Shown piece after piece: positions 34,737 through 43,574 of a stretch of 64,000 bases of DNA. Position 1 is the first letter of the stretch. Each line of letters opens with the position of its first letter. The notes under the pieces are model-generated. The model was given only the letters and a program-made list of their open reading frames with translations, did no database searches and was not told where the DNA came from. The DNA lies in NCBI RefSeq assembly GCF_014268745.2, contig NZ_JABWRB020000005.1, positions 62,001 through 126,000 of the forward strand. Reading direction: 5' to 3'. A program made the position numbers and the translations under genes. The DNA is from Pseudomonas zanjanensis (lineage in GTDB: Bacteria > Pseudomonadota > Gammaproteobacteria > Pseudomonadales > Pseudomonadaceae).

Positions 34737-35444
34737 TCAAGAAGCTACGGGAGCGACAAAGGAAATGCCGGTACGCAGCGCAGCGTTACGTACATGTTCC
34801 TGCATGGCTTTTTGCGCGGCGCCTGACGCCCGACGGGCCAGGGCGCGCAGGATCTTGCGATGCTCCTGCCAGGTTTCCATCGCCCGCTCCGCCCGGATGA
34901 ACGGTAGTTTCTGGCTCTCCAGGAAGATGTCGGCGCTGGCGGTGAGGATGCTCAGCATCGCCTGGTTGCCGCTGGCCAGCAGGATTCGCCGATGGAATTC
35001 GAAATCCAGCCGCGCGGCGGCGTCGAAATCCCCGACCTTCAATTCCCGGCGCATGGCTTCGACATTGTCTTGCAACCGGTCGAGCTCATCGGCGCTGAGC
35101 GTCACCGCCGCCAACCCCGCCGCGAAACCTTCCAGGGCGTAGCGCAACTGGAAGATGTCCACCGGCGAAGCCTGGGCCGCGAACGGCCACCCCGGCGCGG
35201 ACTCGCTGCGTGGAGCCTCTACCGGTGCCTGCACGAACACGCCCTTGCCCGGCTGCACGCTGATCATGCCCAAGGCACTCAGGGACGACAGCGCTTCGCG
35301 CAACGACGCCCGGCTCACCCCCAGTTGTTGCGCCAGGTCTCGTTGCGACGGCAGCGCATCGCCGGGGCCGAAGCCTTCATCGACGATCAGTTTGCGGATG
35401 GCTTGCAGCGCCACTTCAGGAACGGCACGAGCGATGGAATTCAT
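34737..35444 (-). CDS. GntR-family regulator, FadR/FCD subgroup
   Basis: 235 residues: winged helix N-terminus (LPSQRDLAQQLGVSRASLREALSSLSALGMI, about 30-62) and an all-helical FCD ligand domain with metal-binding His residues (FEFHRRIL, EHRKIL, EHVRNA). FCD regulators usually sense small organic acids or amino acids and repress a divergent operon. The divergent unit here is an amino acid ABC transporter starting 254 bp away, its likely target. Operator half-sites in the gap are not clear. The C-terminus ends 121 bp from the trxA start. Confidence 0.9.
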   Translation of the reverse strand: MNSIARAVPEVALQAIRKLIVDEGFGPGDALPSQRDLAQQLGVSRASLREALSSLSALGMISVQPGKGVFVQAPVEAPRSESAPGWPFAAQASPVDIFQLRYALEGFAAGLAAVTLSADELDRLQDNVEAMRRELKVGDFDAAARLDFEFHRRILLASGNQAMLSILTASADIFLESQKLPFIRAERAMETWQEHRKILRALARRASGAAQKAMQEHVRNAALRTGISFVAPVAS

Positions 35445-35698
35445 GATTTTTCAGACGAACCGGGCCAGTGAGCGGCTAGTTGTAAAGCTATTCGTCGCGC
35501 CCGGCAAGTCGTGCCCCAGCAGGGTTCGGCGGCAAATGCCGACGCCCGATAAAGGTGCGAAACGCGGCGCAACTGTTCAGACCAGTAAGACCGCCTCCCA
35601 CCAGCAAAACCGTGGCTTTGACCGATGAAGAGCCGGCTTGGCATGGCCTGTGCTCTGTCCGAACGCAGAAATCACATCACCGATTGCGGAGATTCGCC

Positions 35699-36484
35699 AT
35701 GATTCAGCGTTGCAGCGCCCTGCTCACAGCCCTGTTCGCCAGCCTGATGCTTTGTCAGCTGCCTGCCCACGCCGATGGCCTGGAAGACGTGGTCAAGCGT
35801 GGCACCCTCAAGGTCGCCGTGCCCCAGGACTTCCCGCCCTTCGGTTCGGTCGGCCCGGACATGAAGCCGCGCGGCCTGGACATCGACACCGCGAAACTGC
35901 TGGCCGACCAGCTCAAGGTCAAGCTTGAACTGACCCCCGTCAACAGCACCAACCGCATCCCGTTCCTGACCACCGGCAAGGTCGACCTGGTGATTTCCAG
36001 CCTGGGCAAGAACCCGGAGCGGGAAAAGGTCATCGACTTTTCCAGCGCCTATGCGCCGTTCTACCTGGCCGTGTTCGGCCCGCCTGATGCCGCCATCAAT
36101 GGCCTGGACGACCTCAAGGGCAAGACCATCAGCGTCACCCGTGGCGCCATCGAAGACATCGAGCTGACCAAAGTCGCCCCCGAAGGCGCCACCATCAAGC
36201 GCTTCGAAGACAACAACTCGACCATCGCCGCCTACCTGGCCGGCCAGGTGGACCTGATCGCCAGCGGCAATGTGGTGATGGTCGCCATCAGCGAACGCAA
36301 CCCCAAGCGTGTTCCGGCGCTGAAGGTAAAACTCAAGGACTCGCCGGTTTACGTGGGCGTGAACAAGAACGAGCCGGCGCTGTTGGACAAGGTCAACCAG
36401 ATCCTCGCCACCGCCAAGACCGATGGCAGCCTGGAGAAAAACTCCCAGACCTGGCTCAAGCAGCCGCTGCCGGCCGATCTCTGA
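35699..36484 (+). CDS. Periplasmic amino acid-binding protein of a polar amino acid ABC transporter
   Basis: 261 residues with a signal peptide (LLTALFASLMLCQLPAHA) and the SBP_bac_3 fold: GTLKVAVPQDFPPFG, RGLDIDTAKLLADQL, and VDLVISSLGKNPEREKVIDFS. It binds the substrate and presents it to the two permeases encoded immediately downstream. The upstream extension of the frame lacks a signal and is rejected. Substrate specificity cannot be read from the sequence; the family covers amino acids and derivatives. Confidence 0.92.
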   Translation: MIQRCSALLTALFASLMLCQLPAHADGLEDVVKRGTLKVAVPQDFPPFGSVGPDMKPRGLDIDTAKLLADQLKVKLELTPVNSTNRIPFLTTGKVDLVISSLGKNPEREKVIDFSSAYAPFYLAVFGPPDAAINGLDDLKGKTISVTRGAIEDIELTKVAPEGATIKRFEDNNSTIAAYLAGQVDLIASGNVVMVAISERNPKRVPALKVKLKDSPVYVGVNKNEPALLDKVNQILATAKTDGSLEKNSQTWLKQPLPADL

Positions 36485-36505
36485 CCGTCGCTTGAGAGGC
36501 TGAGC

Positions 36506-37174
36506 ATGGCTTATCAGTTCGATTTTCTACCGGTGGTGCAAAACACCGAGCTGCTGTTGCGCGGTGCGCTGTTCACCCTGGAACTGACGGCCATCGGCAC
36601 GTTGCTCGGGGTCAGCCTGGGCATCGTCGGGGCCGTGGTGCGGGCGTGGAACATTCGCCCGTTCGCGGCGATCTTCGGCGTGTACGTGGAGTTGATCCGC
36701 AACACGCCGTTCCTGGTGCAGCTGTTTTTCATCTTCTTCGGCTTGCCGTCCCTGGGCCTGCAGATTTCCGAATGGCAGGCCGCAGTATTGGCGATGGTGA
36801 TCAACCTTGGCGCCTACTCCACCGAGATCATCCGTGCCGGCATCCAGGCGATCCCACGGGGGCAACTGGAAGCCGCCGCGGCCCTGGCAATGAGCCGCTT
36901 CGAGGCGTTCCGTCATGTGGTGCTGTTGCCGGCACTGGGCAAGGTCTGGCCGGCCTTGAGCAGCCAGATCATCATCGTGATGCTCGGCTCGGCGGTCTGT
37001 TCGCAGATCGCCACCGAAGAGTTGAGCTTTGCCGCCAACTTCATCCAGTCGCGCAACTTCCGCGCGTTCGAAACGTACGCGCTGACCACGCTGATCTATT
37101 TGTGCATGGCGCTGTTGATCCGCCAGTTCCTCAATTGGGTCGGGCGTCGCTACATTGCCAGGAGCAGCCAATGA
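36506..37174 (+). CDS. Polar amino acid ABC transporter permease, first
   Basis: 222 residues, HisM/GlnP family, with about five membrane helices and the loop contacting the ATPase (QLEAAAALAMSRFEAFRHVVLL). It pairs with the next gene product to form the channel. It starts 21 bp after the binding-protein gene and its stop overlaps the next start (ATGA). Confidence 0.93.
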   Translation: MAYQFDFLPVVQNTELLLRGALFTLELTAIGTLLGVSLGIVGAVVRAWNIRPFAAIFGVYVELIRNTPFLVQLFFIFFGLPSLGLQISEWQAAVLAMVINLGAYSTEIIRAGIQAIPRGQLEAAAALAMSRFEAFRHVVLLPALGKVWPALSSQIIIVMLGSAVCSQIATEELSFAANFIQSRNFRAFETYALTTLIYLCMALLIRQFLNWVGRRYIARSSQ

Positions 37175-37821
37175 GCGATTTCACTTTCTGGGACGTGGTG
37201 CGCAACCTGCTCACCGGCCTGCAATGGACCCTGGCGCTGTCGCTGGTGGCGTTTATCGGCGGTGGCGTGATCGGTTTGCTGATCATGGTGCTGCGCATCT
37301 CCAAACGCGCCCTGCCCCGCAACATCGCCCGTACCTACATCGAGCTGTTCCAAGGCACACCGCTGTTGATGCAGCTATTCCTGGTGTTCTTCGGCGTGGC
37401 CCTGGCCGGGGTGGAGATTTCACCGTGGATGGCGGCGGCGATTGCCCTGACGCTGTTTACCAGCGCCTACCTGGCGGAGATCTGGCGCGGTTGTGTCGAC
37501 TCGATTCCCGATGGCCAGTGGGAAGCCTCCGCAAGCCTGGCCCTCAACCCGCTCGAACAGTTGCGCTACGTGATCCTGCCCCAGGCCCTGCGCATCGCCG
37601 TGGCGCCGACCGTGGGCTTTTCCGTGCAGGTGGTCAAAGGTACGGCTGTCACGTCGATCATCGGCTTTACCGAACTGACCAAGACCGGCGGCATGCTCGC
37701 CAACGCCACGTTCGAGCCGTTCATGGTCTATGGCCTGGTCGCCCTCGGTTACTTCCTGCTCTGCTACCCCTTGTCCCTCAGTGCGCGCTACCTGGAAAGG
37801 AGACTGCATGCCTCTGCTTAG
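37171..37821 (+). CDS. Polar amino acid ABC transporter permease, second
   Basis: 216 residues, HisM/GlnP family, about five membrane helices; the coupling loop is DGQWEASASLALNPLEQLRYVILPQ. Coupled to the first permease by a 4-bp overlap and to the ATPase gene by a 14-bp overlap, so the three are made together. Confidence 0.93.
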   Translation: MSDFTFWDVVRNLLTGLQWTLALSLVAFIGGGVIGLLIMVLRISKRALPRNIARTYIELFQGTPLLMQLFLVFFGVALAGVEISPWMAAAIALTLFTSAYLAEIWRGCVDSIPDGQWEASASLALNPLEQLRYVILPQALRIAVAPTVGFSVQVVKGTAVTSIIGFTELTKTGGMLANATFEPFMVYGLVALGYFLLCYPLSLSARYLERRLHASA

Positions 37822-38545
37822 AATTACCGCCCTGCATAAATACTACGGCGATCATCACGTGCTCAAAGGCATCGACCTGAGTGTCGAGGAAGGCCAGGTG
37901 GTGGCGATCATCGGCCGCAGCGGCTCGGGCAAATCCACCTTGCTGCGCACCCTCAATGGCCTGGAGTCGATCAACGATGGCGTGATCGAAGTCGACGGCG
38001 AATACCTCGATGCGGCCCGCGCCGACCTGCGCAGCCTGCGGCAGAAAGTCGGGATGGTGTTCCAGCAGTTCAACCTGTTCCCGCACCTGACTGTCGGCGA
38101 GAACGTCATGCTCGCGCCGCAAGTTGTGCAAAAAGTGCCCAAGGCCAAGGCGGCCGAGCTGGCGCGGCAGATGCTGGAACGGGTCGGGCTGGGCGAGAAA
38201 TTCGATGCGTTCCCCGACCGCTTGTCCGGCGGCCAACAGCAACGGGTGGCGATTGCCCGCGCCCTGGCGATGTCGCCGAAAGTGCTGCTGTGCGACGAAA
38301 TCACTTCGGCCCTGGACCCGGAACTGGTCAACGAAGTGCTCAGCGTGGTGCGACAACTGGCCAAGGAAGGCATGACGCTGATCATGGTCACCCATGAAAT
38401 GCGGTTTGCCCGGGAAGTCGGCGACAAACTGGTGTTCATGCACCAGGGCAAGGTGCATGAGGTGGGCGATCCCAAGGTGTTGTTCGCCAATCCGCAGACT
38501 GCGGAGCTGGCGAATTTTATCGGGACTGTCGAATCGGTGGCGTGA
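37808..38545 (+). CDS. Polar amino acid ABC transporter ATPase
   Basis: 245 residues. Walker A GRSGSGKST (about 37-45), Q loop VFQQFNLFPHLTV, signature LSGGQQQR, Walker B VLLCDEITSALDP and the switch His in VTHEMRFA. It drives transport through the two permeases. The start lies 14 bp inside the preceding gene. It ends 3 bp before the stop codon of the convergent fimbrial gene, leaving no room for a terminator. Confidence 0.95.
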   Translation: MPLLRITALHKYYGDHHVLKGIDLSVEEGQVVAIIGRSGSGKSTLLRTLNGLESINDGVIEVDGEYLDAARADLRSLRQKVGMVFQQFNLFPHLTVGENVMLAPQVVQKVPKAKAAELARQMLERVGLGEKFDAFPDRLSGGQQQRVAIARALAMSPKVLLCDEITSALDPELVNEVLSVVRQLAKEGMTLIMVTHEMRFAREVGDKLVFMHQGKVHEVGDPKVLFANPQTAELANFIGTVESVA

Positions 38546-38548
38546 TTT

Positions 38549-39109
38549 TCAGTTGGCGGATACCAGCTCGAAGCGCCCGCGACCCTCGATCGACACCTCC
38601 TCGCGAACCCGGGTCGCGTTCGCCGGCAAGTAGGTGTCGACCTCCACTTGCGCGGAAAACATGCGCCCCAGGACAGGCGCACCGCCCTGCCTGGCAACCA
38701 ATGTCTGGCCAGGCAACAAGCGGCTGGCCTGCTCCAGGGAGCGCGCACGCCCCTGGAACAATTCGACAGCCTGCCCATCGACGCGAGGCTGTCTGAGACT
38801 CAGCGTGAAACTGCCCTGCAGCCCAAGGCTGAAGGCTTCGGCGCCGACCCCAGGGGCGTCGAAGCGCAAAGCCATCGCGGTAGGCTGGGGGCAGACCACG
38901 CTCAGGTTCAAGGTTCGCTTGCCCAGCGCCAGTTCTGTCCTGCCCGGCTGTTCAACCAGCAGTTCGCCCCGGTGCAGGCGGCCGTAATCGACCCGATCCT
39001 GGCTCAGCGACACGCTGCATTGCTCAGCCTTCGCTGGGCTCGTCAGCATCAGCATCGCCATCAAGCAACTCAGGCAGCTCAGGCTCCTCGGCAGTCGCCA
39101 AGGCCTCAT
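38549..39109 (-). CDS. Fimbrial tip or minor subunit of the chaperone-usher system
   Basis: About 186 residues from MRPWRLPR. A signal peptide ends near SPAKA, then EQCSVSLSQDRVDYGRLHRGEL and LNLSVVCPQP, the same Cys...DFGR...Cys pattern as the major subunit at 42540-43196. So it belongs to the same DUF1120-like subunit group, with a different second half. It is the last gene of the operon, where tip adhesins are often encoded. The start is uncertain: candidates at 39166, 39148, 39109 and 39061 all lie inside the 3' end of the usher gene, and none has a strong ribosome site. 39109 gives the best signal peptide. Confidence 0.72.
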   Translation of the reverse strand: MRPWRLPRSLSCLSCLMAMLMLTSPAKAEQCSVSLSQDRVDYGRLHRGELLVEQPGRTELALGKRTLNLSVVCPQPTAMALRFDAPGVGAEAFSLGLQGSFTLSLRQPRVDGQAVELFQGRARSLEQASRLLPGQTLVARQGGAPVLGRMFSAQVEVDTYLPANATRVREEVSIEGRGRFELVSAN

Positions 39110-41648
39110 TTGGCTGAAGGTCAAGGCATACCGCAGAAGCGGTTTCATAAGGGAGATCTTCATCATTGTCTTCCGTCAGATCGAATTGAAGCTGGCAGGT
39201 CCTGGAGCTGGACAGCGCTACTTTCAGCGCCTGCTGCCCGCCGATATCGCCAATGAAAATCATGCCGTCACCCGCCACGCTGGTGAGGAAGTCGTCATTG
39301 TCGGCCAGTACCGAGACACCGTGCGGGAGTGCCTGCCCGCCCTCATCCCGGGCATGCAGCAACACCCTGCGTACGTTGACCACCGAGAAATCCACGGCAT
39401 TGAACGAGCCACGACCAGCGCTCAGGATCTTGGTGCCGTTCTGGATATCCACGCGCTTGGGCAATGATCGAGTGTCCACTTCCAGGCGACTGTTGTTGTA
39501 GGCGGGCAAACTGGCGATGACCGCCCGCCCCTTGGCGTCCGTCCATACCGGCCCCTGCGGCGTGCTGATCCTGGCCCCCGGAACACCTTCGAGGGAAACG
39601 ACACCAAACGTTTCCTGGACCCGGTAAGGGGAAAAGGTCACCCCTTGTTCATGGGCCACGATGCCGCCTTTGAGGTAGCCATTGTAATTGGTGTTAAAGC
39701 GGTCCTGGCTGGCCGCAAGCCCGACCTGCGCATAGCGCGGCGTGGCGTTGACAGTGCCCCGCGTCAGCGATTGCGGGTGGTTCAGTCCCTGTTCGGCGCC
39801 GACCTCGTAATTGAGGTATTCGTTGACGCGCTCGGTGTAGGCAGCCGTCAGGGTGGAGCGGCTTCCCTGATGCCTGAGGGAGGAACGAACACGCCGGTCC
39901 TTGCCCAGCGGTACGCTGACTTGCAGGCGTACCGACACGCCGTCATTGGATGAGCTCGAGGCCCCCACGGCCGAGTCCACATAGGCACTCACGCTCGCGT
40001 GCTTGAACGACTTGCTCCAGGAGCCATGCCAGTGGGCGTATTTCTGGTCGTCGAACTGCGACGATTGCGAATAACCCACCGAGAAACCACCCAGCGCCGG
40101 GTCGAACCAACTGAGTCCGGCCGTGTATTGGTTCTTGAAACGCGACCCCAGGAAATCATCCCGTTCGGATTGCCTGTCGCCGTAGCGGATCTCTGACACT
40201 TCGCGGTAACCCGGCGTTTGCCGGGTGGCACTGAGCGTCAGGTCAACGCTGTCGGCCACCGCTGTGCCCAACGAAAGGCTTCTGCGCGCGCCGGATTCAC
40301 CGCTGGCCTTGTCGTGGGAAACATTGCCGCGCGCGCCCACCGCGAGGTTCGCTACAGGTCGAGTATCGAGCCCAAGTCCCGTCGCTTGATAATCCGACGT
40401 CCCCACCAGGCCGGCACTGAGCGCCGAGCTTTTCCCCAGGCCCCAGGTTGCGCTCCCCATCGCCAGCAAAGGTTGCTCCCCCTCGCTCTCGCTTGGCCCA
40501 CGCACCTGGCCGAGGGAAACGTAATAGCCCGACTGAGCAGGCGCCGTGCCCCGGAAGGACGCCGACGGCACAATAAAACGCTGCTCTGCGCCACTCTCCT
40601 CTATCACGCTCACTTCAAGATCGCTGGTGCCGTTGAGCAAGGGCAGATTGCTGAGGGTGAATGGCCCCTCTGGAACCAGCGTGGTGTAGATCAACGCACC
40701 GGACTGACGAACCTCCACACGGGACTGGCTCAAAGCCAACCCCTCCACCACTGCACCATTGGCGCCCGCGCTACGCTTTACGCCGTCGGGGAAAAACTGC
40801 AGGCCGGAAAACTGGACGCCGCCGAACACCGGGCTGTTACTGGAGAGCTGTCCCACCTGGAACGTGGATTGCCAGGGCAATACGTCGCGCTGGGCATAGG
40901 CGTACAGATGCTCGCTGCGTTGCACCCCATTGACCGATGTGTAGAGCTGGCGACTGCGCACAATCCAGTCCCCCAGATTGACGCCGGCTTCGGTGGCCAG
41001 GGAAAAATAACGGCTTGAACCGCCTGATCGCGATTGGCTTTCCAGGCCCAGCACATCGTAATTGAGCAGACCTGCCAAGCCGCCTCGGGAAAACATTCCC
41101 TCATCCAACTCCGGCGCGCGGAACGCCTCGCTCGAGACCACCAGTTCCACCTCCTCGCGATTGGGGCGTAGATTCACGACGGTATTGGGATATTGGGCAA
41201 GAAAGTCATGGCACGCCGGTTCGCTCCATTCTCCCTGGTCGACGGTGGCGGCCGGGACGCGCAAACCAGCTTTTTCCAGAAGAGCCTGGGTGAAACACAA
41301 CTCGCCCTCGCGATTGAATCGCGCCTCGGACAACCCAAGCTGATTGCCGTTGACCCGCAGATTCACCACCTGCGTGCCCTCATGAAAACGCGGCGCGTAA
41401 CGAAAATAATCCGACACACCAGGGTCGAGCCCACGGGAAGAGAGAATCGATGCGTCGAACTGCGCGAGTGTCTCGCTGGCCTTGCCAGGCCCTTGGGCGA
41501 GCACCGGGCCACCGGTTCCGCACCCGATCAGCGCGGACAACATCAGCTTGTGCGCCCAGCGGTTTTTTTTACCGGTCCATCCGCAAACGAATCGACGGTC
41601 GCCGTTGCGCACCCTAGAACATGGCGCGACCTGCGTGACCGTTATCAT
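39024..41648 (-). CDS. Outer membrane fimbrial usher
   Basis: 874 residues: long N-terminal leader before a signal-like segment (KLMLSALIGCGTGGPVLAQ, about 34-52), the usher N-terminal domain (FDASILSSRG...VNLRVNGNQLG), the 24-stranded barrel with plug, and C-terminal domains ending near CQLQFDLTEDNDEDLPYE. It assembles subunits delivered by the chaperone and exports the fibre. A 30-residue Glu/Asp-rich tail (EEPELPELL...) follows the normal end of the family. The ATG overlaps the chaperone stop (ATGA). The first codons may not be used, since the leader before the hydrophobic core is unusually long. Confidence 0.92.
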   Translation of the reverse strand: MITVTQVAPCSRVRNGDRRFVCGWTGKKNRWAHKLMLSALIGCGTGGPVLAQGPGKASETLAQFDASILSSRGLDPGVSDYFRYAPRFHEGTQVVNLRVNGNQLGLSEARFNREGELCFTQALLEKAGLRVPAATVDQGEWSEPACHDFLAQYPNTVVNLRPNREEVELVVSSEAFRAPELDEGMFSRGGLAGLLNYDVLGLESQSRSGGSSRYFSLATEAGVNLGDWIVRSRQLYTSVNGVQRSEHLYAYAQRDVLPWQSTFQVGQLSSNSPVFGGVQFSGLQFFPDGVKRSAGANGAVVEGLALSQSRVEVRQSGALIYTTLVPEGPFTLSNLPLLNGTSDLEVSVIEESGAEQRFIVPSASFRGTAPAQSGYYVSLGQVRGPSESEGEQPLLAMGSATWGLGKSSALSAGLVGTSDYQATGLGLDTRPVANLAVGARGNVSHDKASGESGARRSLSLGTAVADSVDLTLSATRQTPGYREVSEIRYGDRQSERDDFLGSRFKNQYTAGLSWFDPALGGFSVGYSQSSQFDDQKYAHWHGSWSKSFKHASVSAYVDSAVGASSSSNDGVSVRLQVSVPLGKDRRVRSSLRHQGSRSTLTAAYTERVNEYLNYEVGAEQGLNHPQSLTRGTVNATPRYAQVGLAASQDRFNTNYNGYLKGGIVAHEQGVTFSPYRVQETFGVVSLEGVPGARISTPQGPVWTDAKGRAVIASLPAYNNSRLEVDTRSLPKRVDIQNGTKILSAGRGSFNAVDFSVVNVRRVLLHARDEGGQALPHGVSVLADNDDFLTSVAGDGMIFIGDIGGQQALKVALSSSRTCQLQFDLTEDNDEDLPYETASAVCLDLQPNEALATAEEPELPELLDGDADADEPSEG

Positions 41649-42355
41649 TGGCTCACGACCGGCGCGTCGAAGTTGCCGATGGCAAACCCATATACTGTCG
41701 CGGGCTGGATCGTCACCGAGGTCACCGTGGCGCCGGCCTCCTTGAATGGCGCCGTCAGGGTTTCGCCCGGCAGGATATAGGTGCGAGGCAAGGCAACCGA
41801 CGTGTTCGGGGGGTTCAGCTGTACCCGGTCAGACAACCGCACCACGTAAGGGCTGTCGTTCTGCACCGCCAGGTTTTCCCCGTCGACTTTCCATTTCAGC
41901 AGCTCCCAGGGCGCCGAATGCCGAGCCAGGCCCTTGGGATGAATGATAAGCGGCAAGTTGTGCCGGACGTTGATGCCCACCGTGGCACCGCCGTTGGATG
42001 GCTTCTGCGGAATACCCTCGAACGTGACACGCTTGAGCCGCTGGGTCTTGAGCGGCTCCTTGAATACTCCGATCAAACGAATCAACTGCGTTTCGCCCGC
42101 ATCGACACGCATGATTGGCGGCGTCACGATGACGGACAATTCGCCATCTTCCGGTATGTGTTCAACTTTTGAATGAAGCAGTGTCGGGCCGGCGTCGGTG
42201 TTCTTGAGATTGATGGTGGCTTCGCCATTTTCCTCGTAATAAATGACCACCGTGGTTTCTGGCTGCACGCCAGCGGCCATTGCCGCGCCGCAAAATATAA
42301 AATTCAGGCACAGAGACACACACAGGAAACACTTAAGTTTCAATAAAAAATTCAA
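41645..42355 (-). CDS. Periplasmic fimbrial chaperone
   Basis: About 236 residues of the PapD/FimC type: two Ig-like domains with VVIYYEENGEATINLKN at the N-terminus, VTPPIMRVDAGETQLIRL (the conserved Arg/Pro region) and a second domain from HSAPWELLKWKV. It caps subunits by donor-strand complementation. No ATG lies before the signal peptide; a TTG at 42355 with GGGAG 8 nt upstream gives a proper leader (KLKCFLCVSLCLNFIFCGA). The long frame upstream overlaps a terminator and is unlikely. The gene is coupled to the usher gene by a 4-bp overlap. Confidence 0.85.
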   Translation of the reverse strand: MNFLLKLKCFLCVSLCLNFIFCGAAMAAGVQPETTVVIYYEENGEATINLKNTDAGPTLLHSKVEHIPEDGELSVIVTPPIMRVDAGETQLIRLIGVFKEPLKTQRLKRVTFEGIPQKPSNGGATVGINVRHNLPLIIHPKGLARHSAPWELLKWKVDGENLAVQNDSPYVVRLSDRVQLNPPNTSVALPRTYILPGETLTAPFKEAGATVTSVTIQPATVYGFAIGNFDAPVVSQ

Positions 42356-42499
42356 GACACACTCTCCCGCCACGAATAAAAATTCATGGAGCGATATATA
42401 TATAATTTGAACACTCAAACTCGAAAACAACCGCTGCCTGACACGTGATATTTGTTCGCCACCCATATCAGCCAGCGGTACAGAGCCAATAATAATGCT

Positions 42500-42535
42500 C
42501 AATAAAATACCGACCCCGTAAGCGGGGTCGGCATG
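42500..42535 (-). terminator. Terminator/attenuator between the major subunit and chaperone genes
   Basis: On the minus strand, CCGACCCCG / CGGGGTCGG with a short loop is followed by TATTTTATT, 5 bp after the subunit stop. Partial read-through would let the subunit outnumber chaperone and usher. Confidence 0.85.
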
Positions 42536-42539
42536 GACG

Positions 42540-43196
42540 TCAGATGTATTTCAGCTCCAGCGTTGCACTGCCATCGATTTGAACATCGTCTCGCACCGCC
42601 AGCTCGGTGGTGTTGTTGATCACGGCTTCGATTTCCAGCTCGCCAGAAAGCGTTGTCAGCATGTATGGGCCCGTGTCCCCGGTAGCAGCCCACGAGAGGG
42701 TGTACTGTGGAAGACTACGCATGAAATCCTTGGCGCCAAACCAGCTGGCTCCATCATTACCACTAAGAATGGTGCGGGAACTGGTGCCCCCGTCCATCGA
42801 GGAGTTACGGATAAACAAAGCGTAGGCGCCAATCTTGTCGCCATTAGCATTCGTACCCAAGCCGAAACTATTCAGTGGCGCGGCAAGCTCAAGGTCTACA
42901 ATCTCCATAGCCTCATGTTTCCTGCTGGCCGCCCGGTTATCCGAGGCGGTCAAACCAACAAGCGTAGGGCCATCACAGGTAATGTTGAAAGCGGTATTGC
43001 GCGCCCCCAGCCTGGTGTAATCAATAGGGCTCAACTCAGTCGGGGTGATCCGTCCGAAATCCACCGCCAACGTAGGAATATTCAGCGAGCAACTGCCAGG
43101 AACGATACTGCCCGTTACCTGCAAATCGGCCGCTTGAACATTGGCGCAGGCCAGAGCGAGAACACTGACTGCCGCCAATCCAAATATTTTTTTCAT
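42540..43196 (-). CDS. DUF1120-family fimbrial major subunit
   Basis: 218 residues. Signal peptide ends at NVQAA; the mature protein starts DLQVTGSIVPGSCSLNIP. It then shows LAVDFGRITPTEL and AFNITCDGPTLVGL, the paired-Cys pattern of DUF1120 proteins, which occur as subunits of chaperone-usher systems in Pseudomonas and enterobacteria. The last strand (GSATLELKYI) is the likely chaperone/donor-strand contact. The ATG for MKKIFG has GAGGA 8 nt upstream. First gene of the operon, directly followed by a terminator, so probably the most abundant product. Confidence 0.88.
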   Translation of the reverse strand: MKKIFGLAAVSVLALACANVQAADLQVTGSIVPGSCSLNIPTLAVDFGRITPTELSPIDYTRLGARNTAFNITCDGPTLVGLTASDNRAASRKHEAMEIVDLELAAPLNSFGLGTNANGDKIGAYALFIRNSSMDGGTSSRTILSGNDGASWFGAKDFMRSLPQYTLSWAATGDTGPYMLTTLSGELEIEAVINNTTELAVRDDVQIDGSATLELKYI

Positions 43197-43574
43197 TTCT
43201 TGATTCCTCAACTAGCATCAATGGGATGCCGTTCATGCAACGCCCGGGAATTCCTTATCCCAGCAGCCCAACTCAGCAGACAACCTTCTTCCTGAACCTG
43301 AAGCAGTCGCAACAACTAACAGCACGGCGAAATTGCCGAACGGAAGTCTCGGTTAAGTTCCCTTAAAAATAAGCCAGAAAGATCACCTATCATTGTAGGA
43401 AATGGCTTCGAACTATATAGCAACAGATACCTCTTACAGAACTTTCACACTAAGTTATATCTTTACTGTTCCCCGCAAAAAAAGCCTGCCGGCAACCGAA
43501 CCTCACGGGCATCCGTTGGCGGCGGCGGTCGATCGTGGCACGATGGCTGGGTTATCGACCGAGATCCTTCAACC
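43197..43574. promoter_or_regulatory. Divergent promoter region of the fimbrial operon and ppx
   Basis: About 380 bp, clearly more AT-rich than the surroundings at 43300-43480 (for example CTTAAAAATAAGCC and AACTATATAGC). A small palindrome CCTATCATTGTAGG lies at 43386-43399. No gene was found. The low GC suits regulation by a silencing protein, but no specific site is assigned. Confidence 0.5.
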
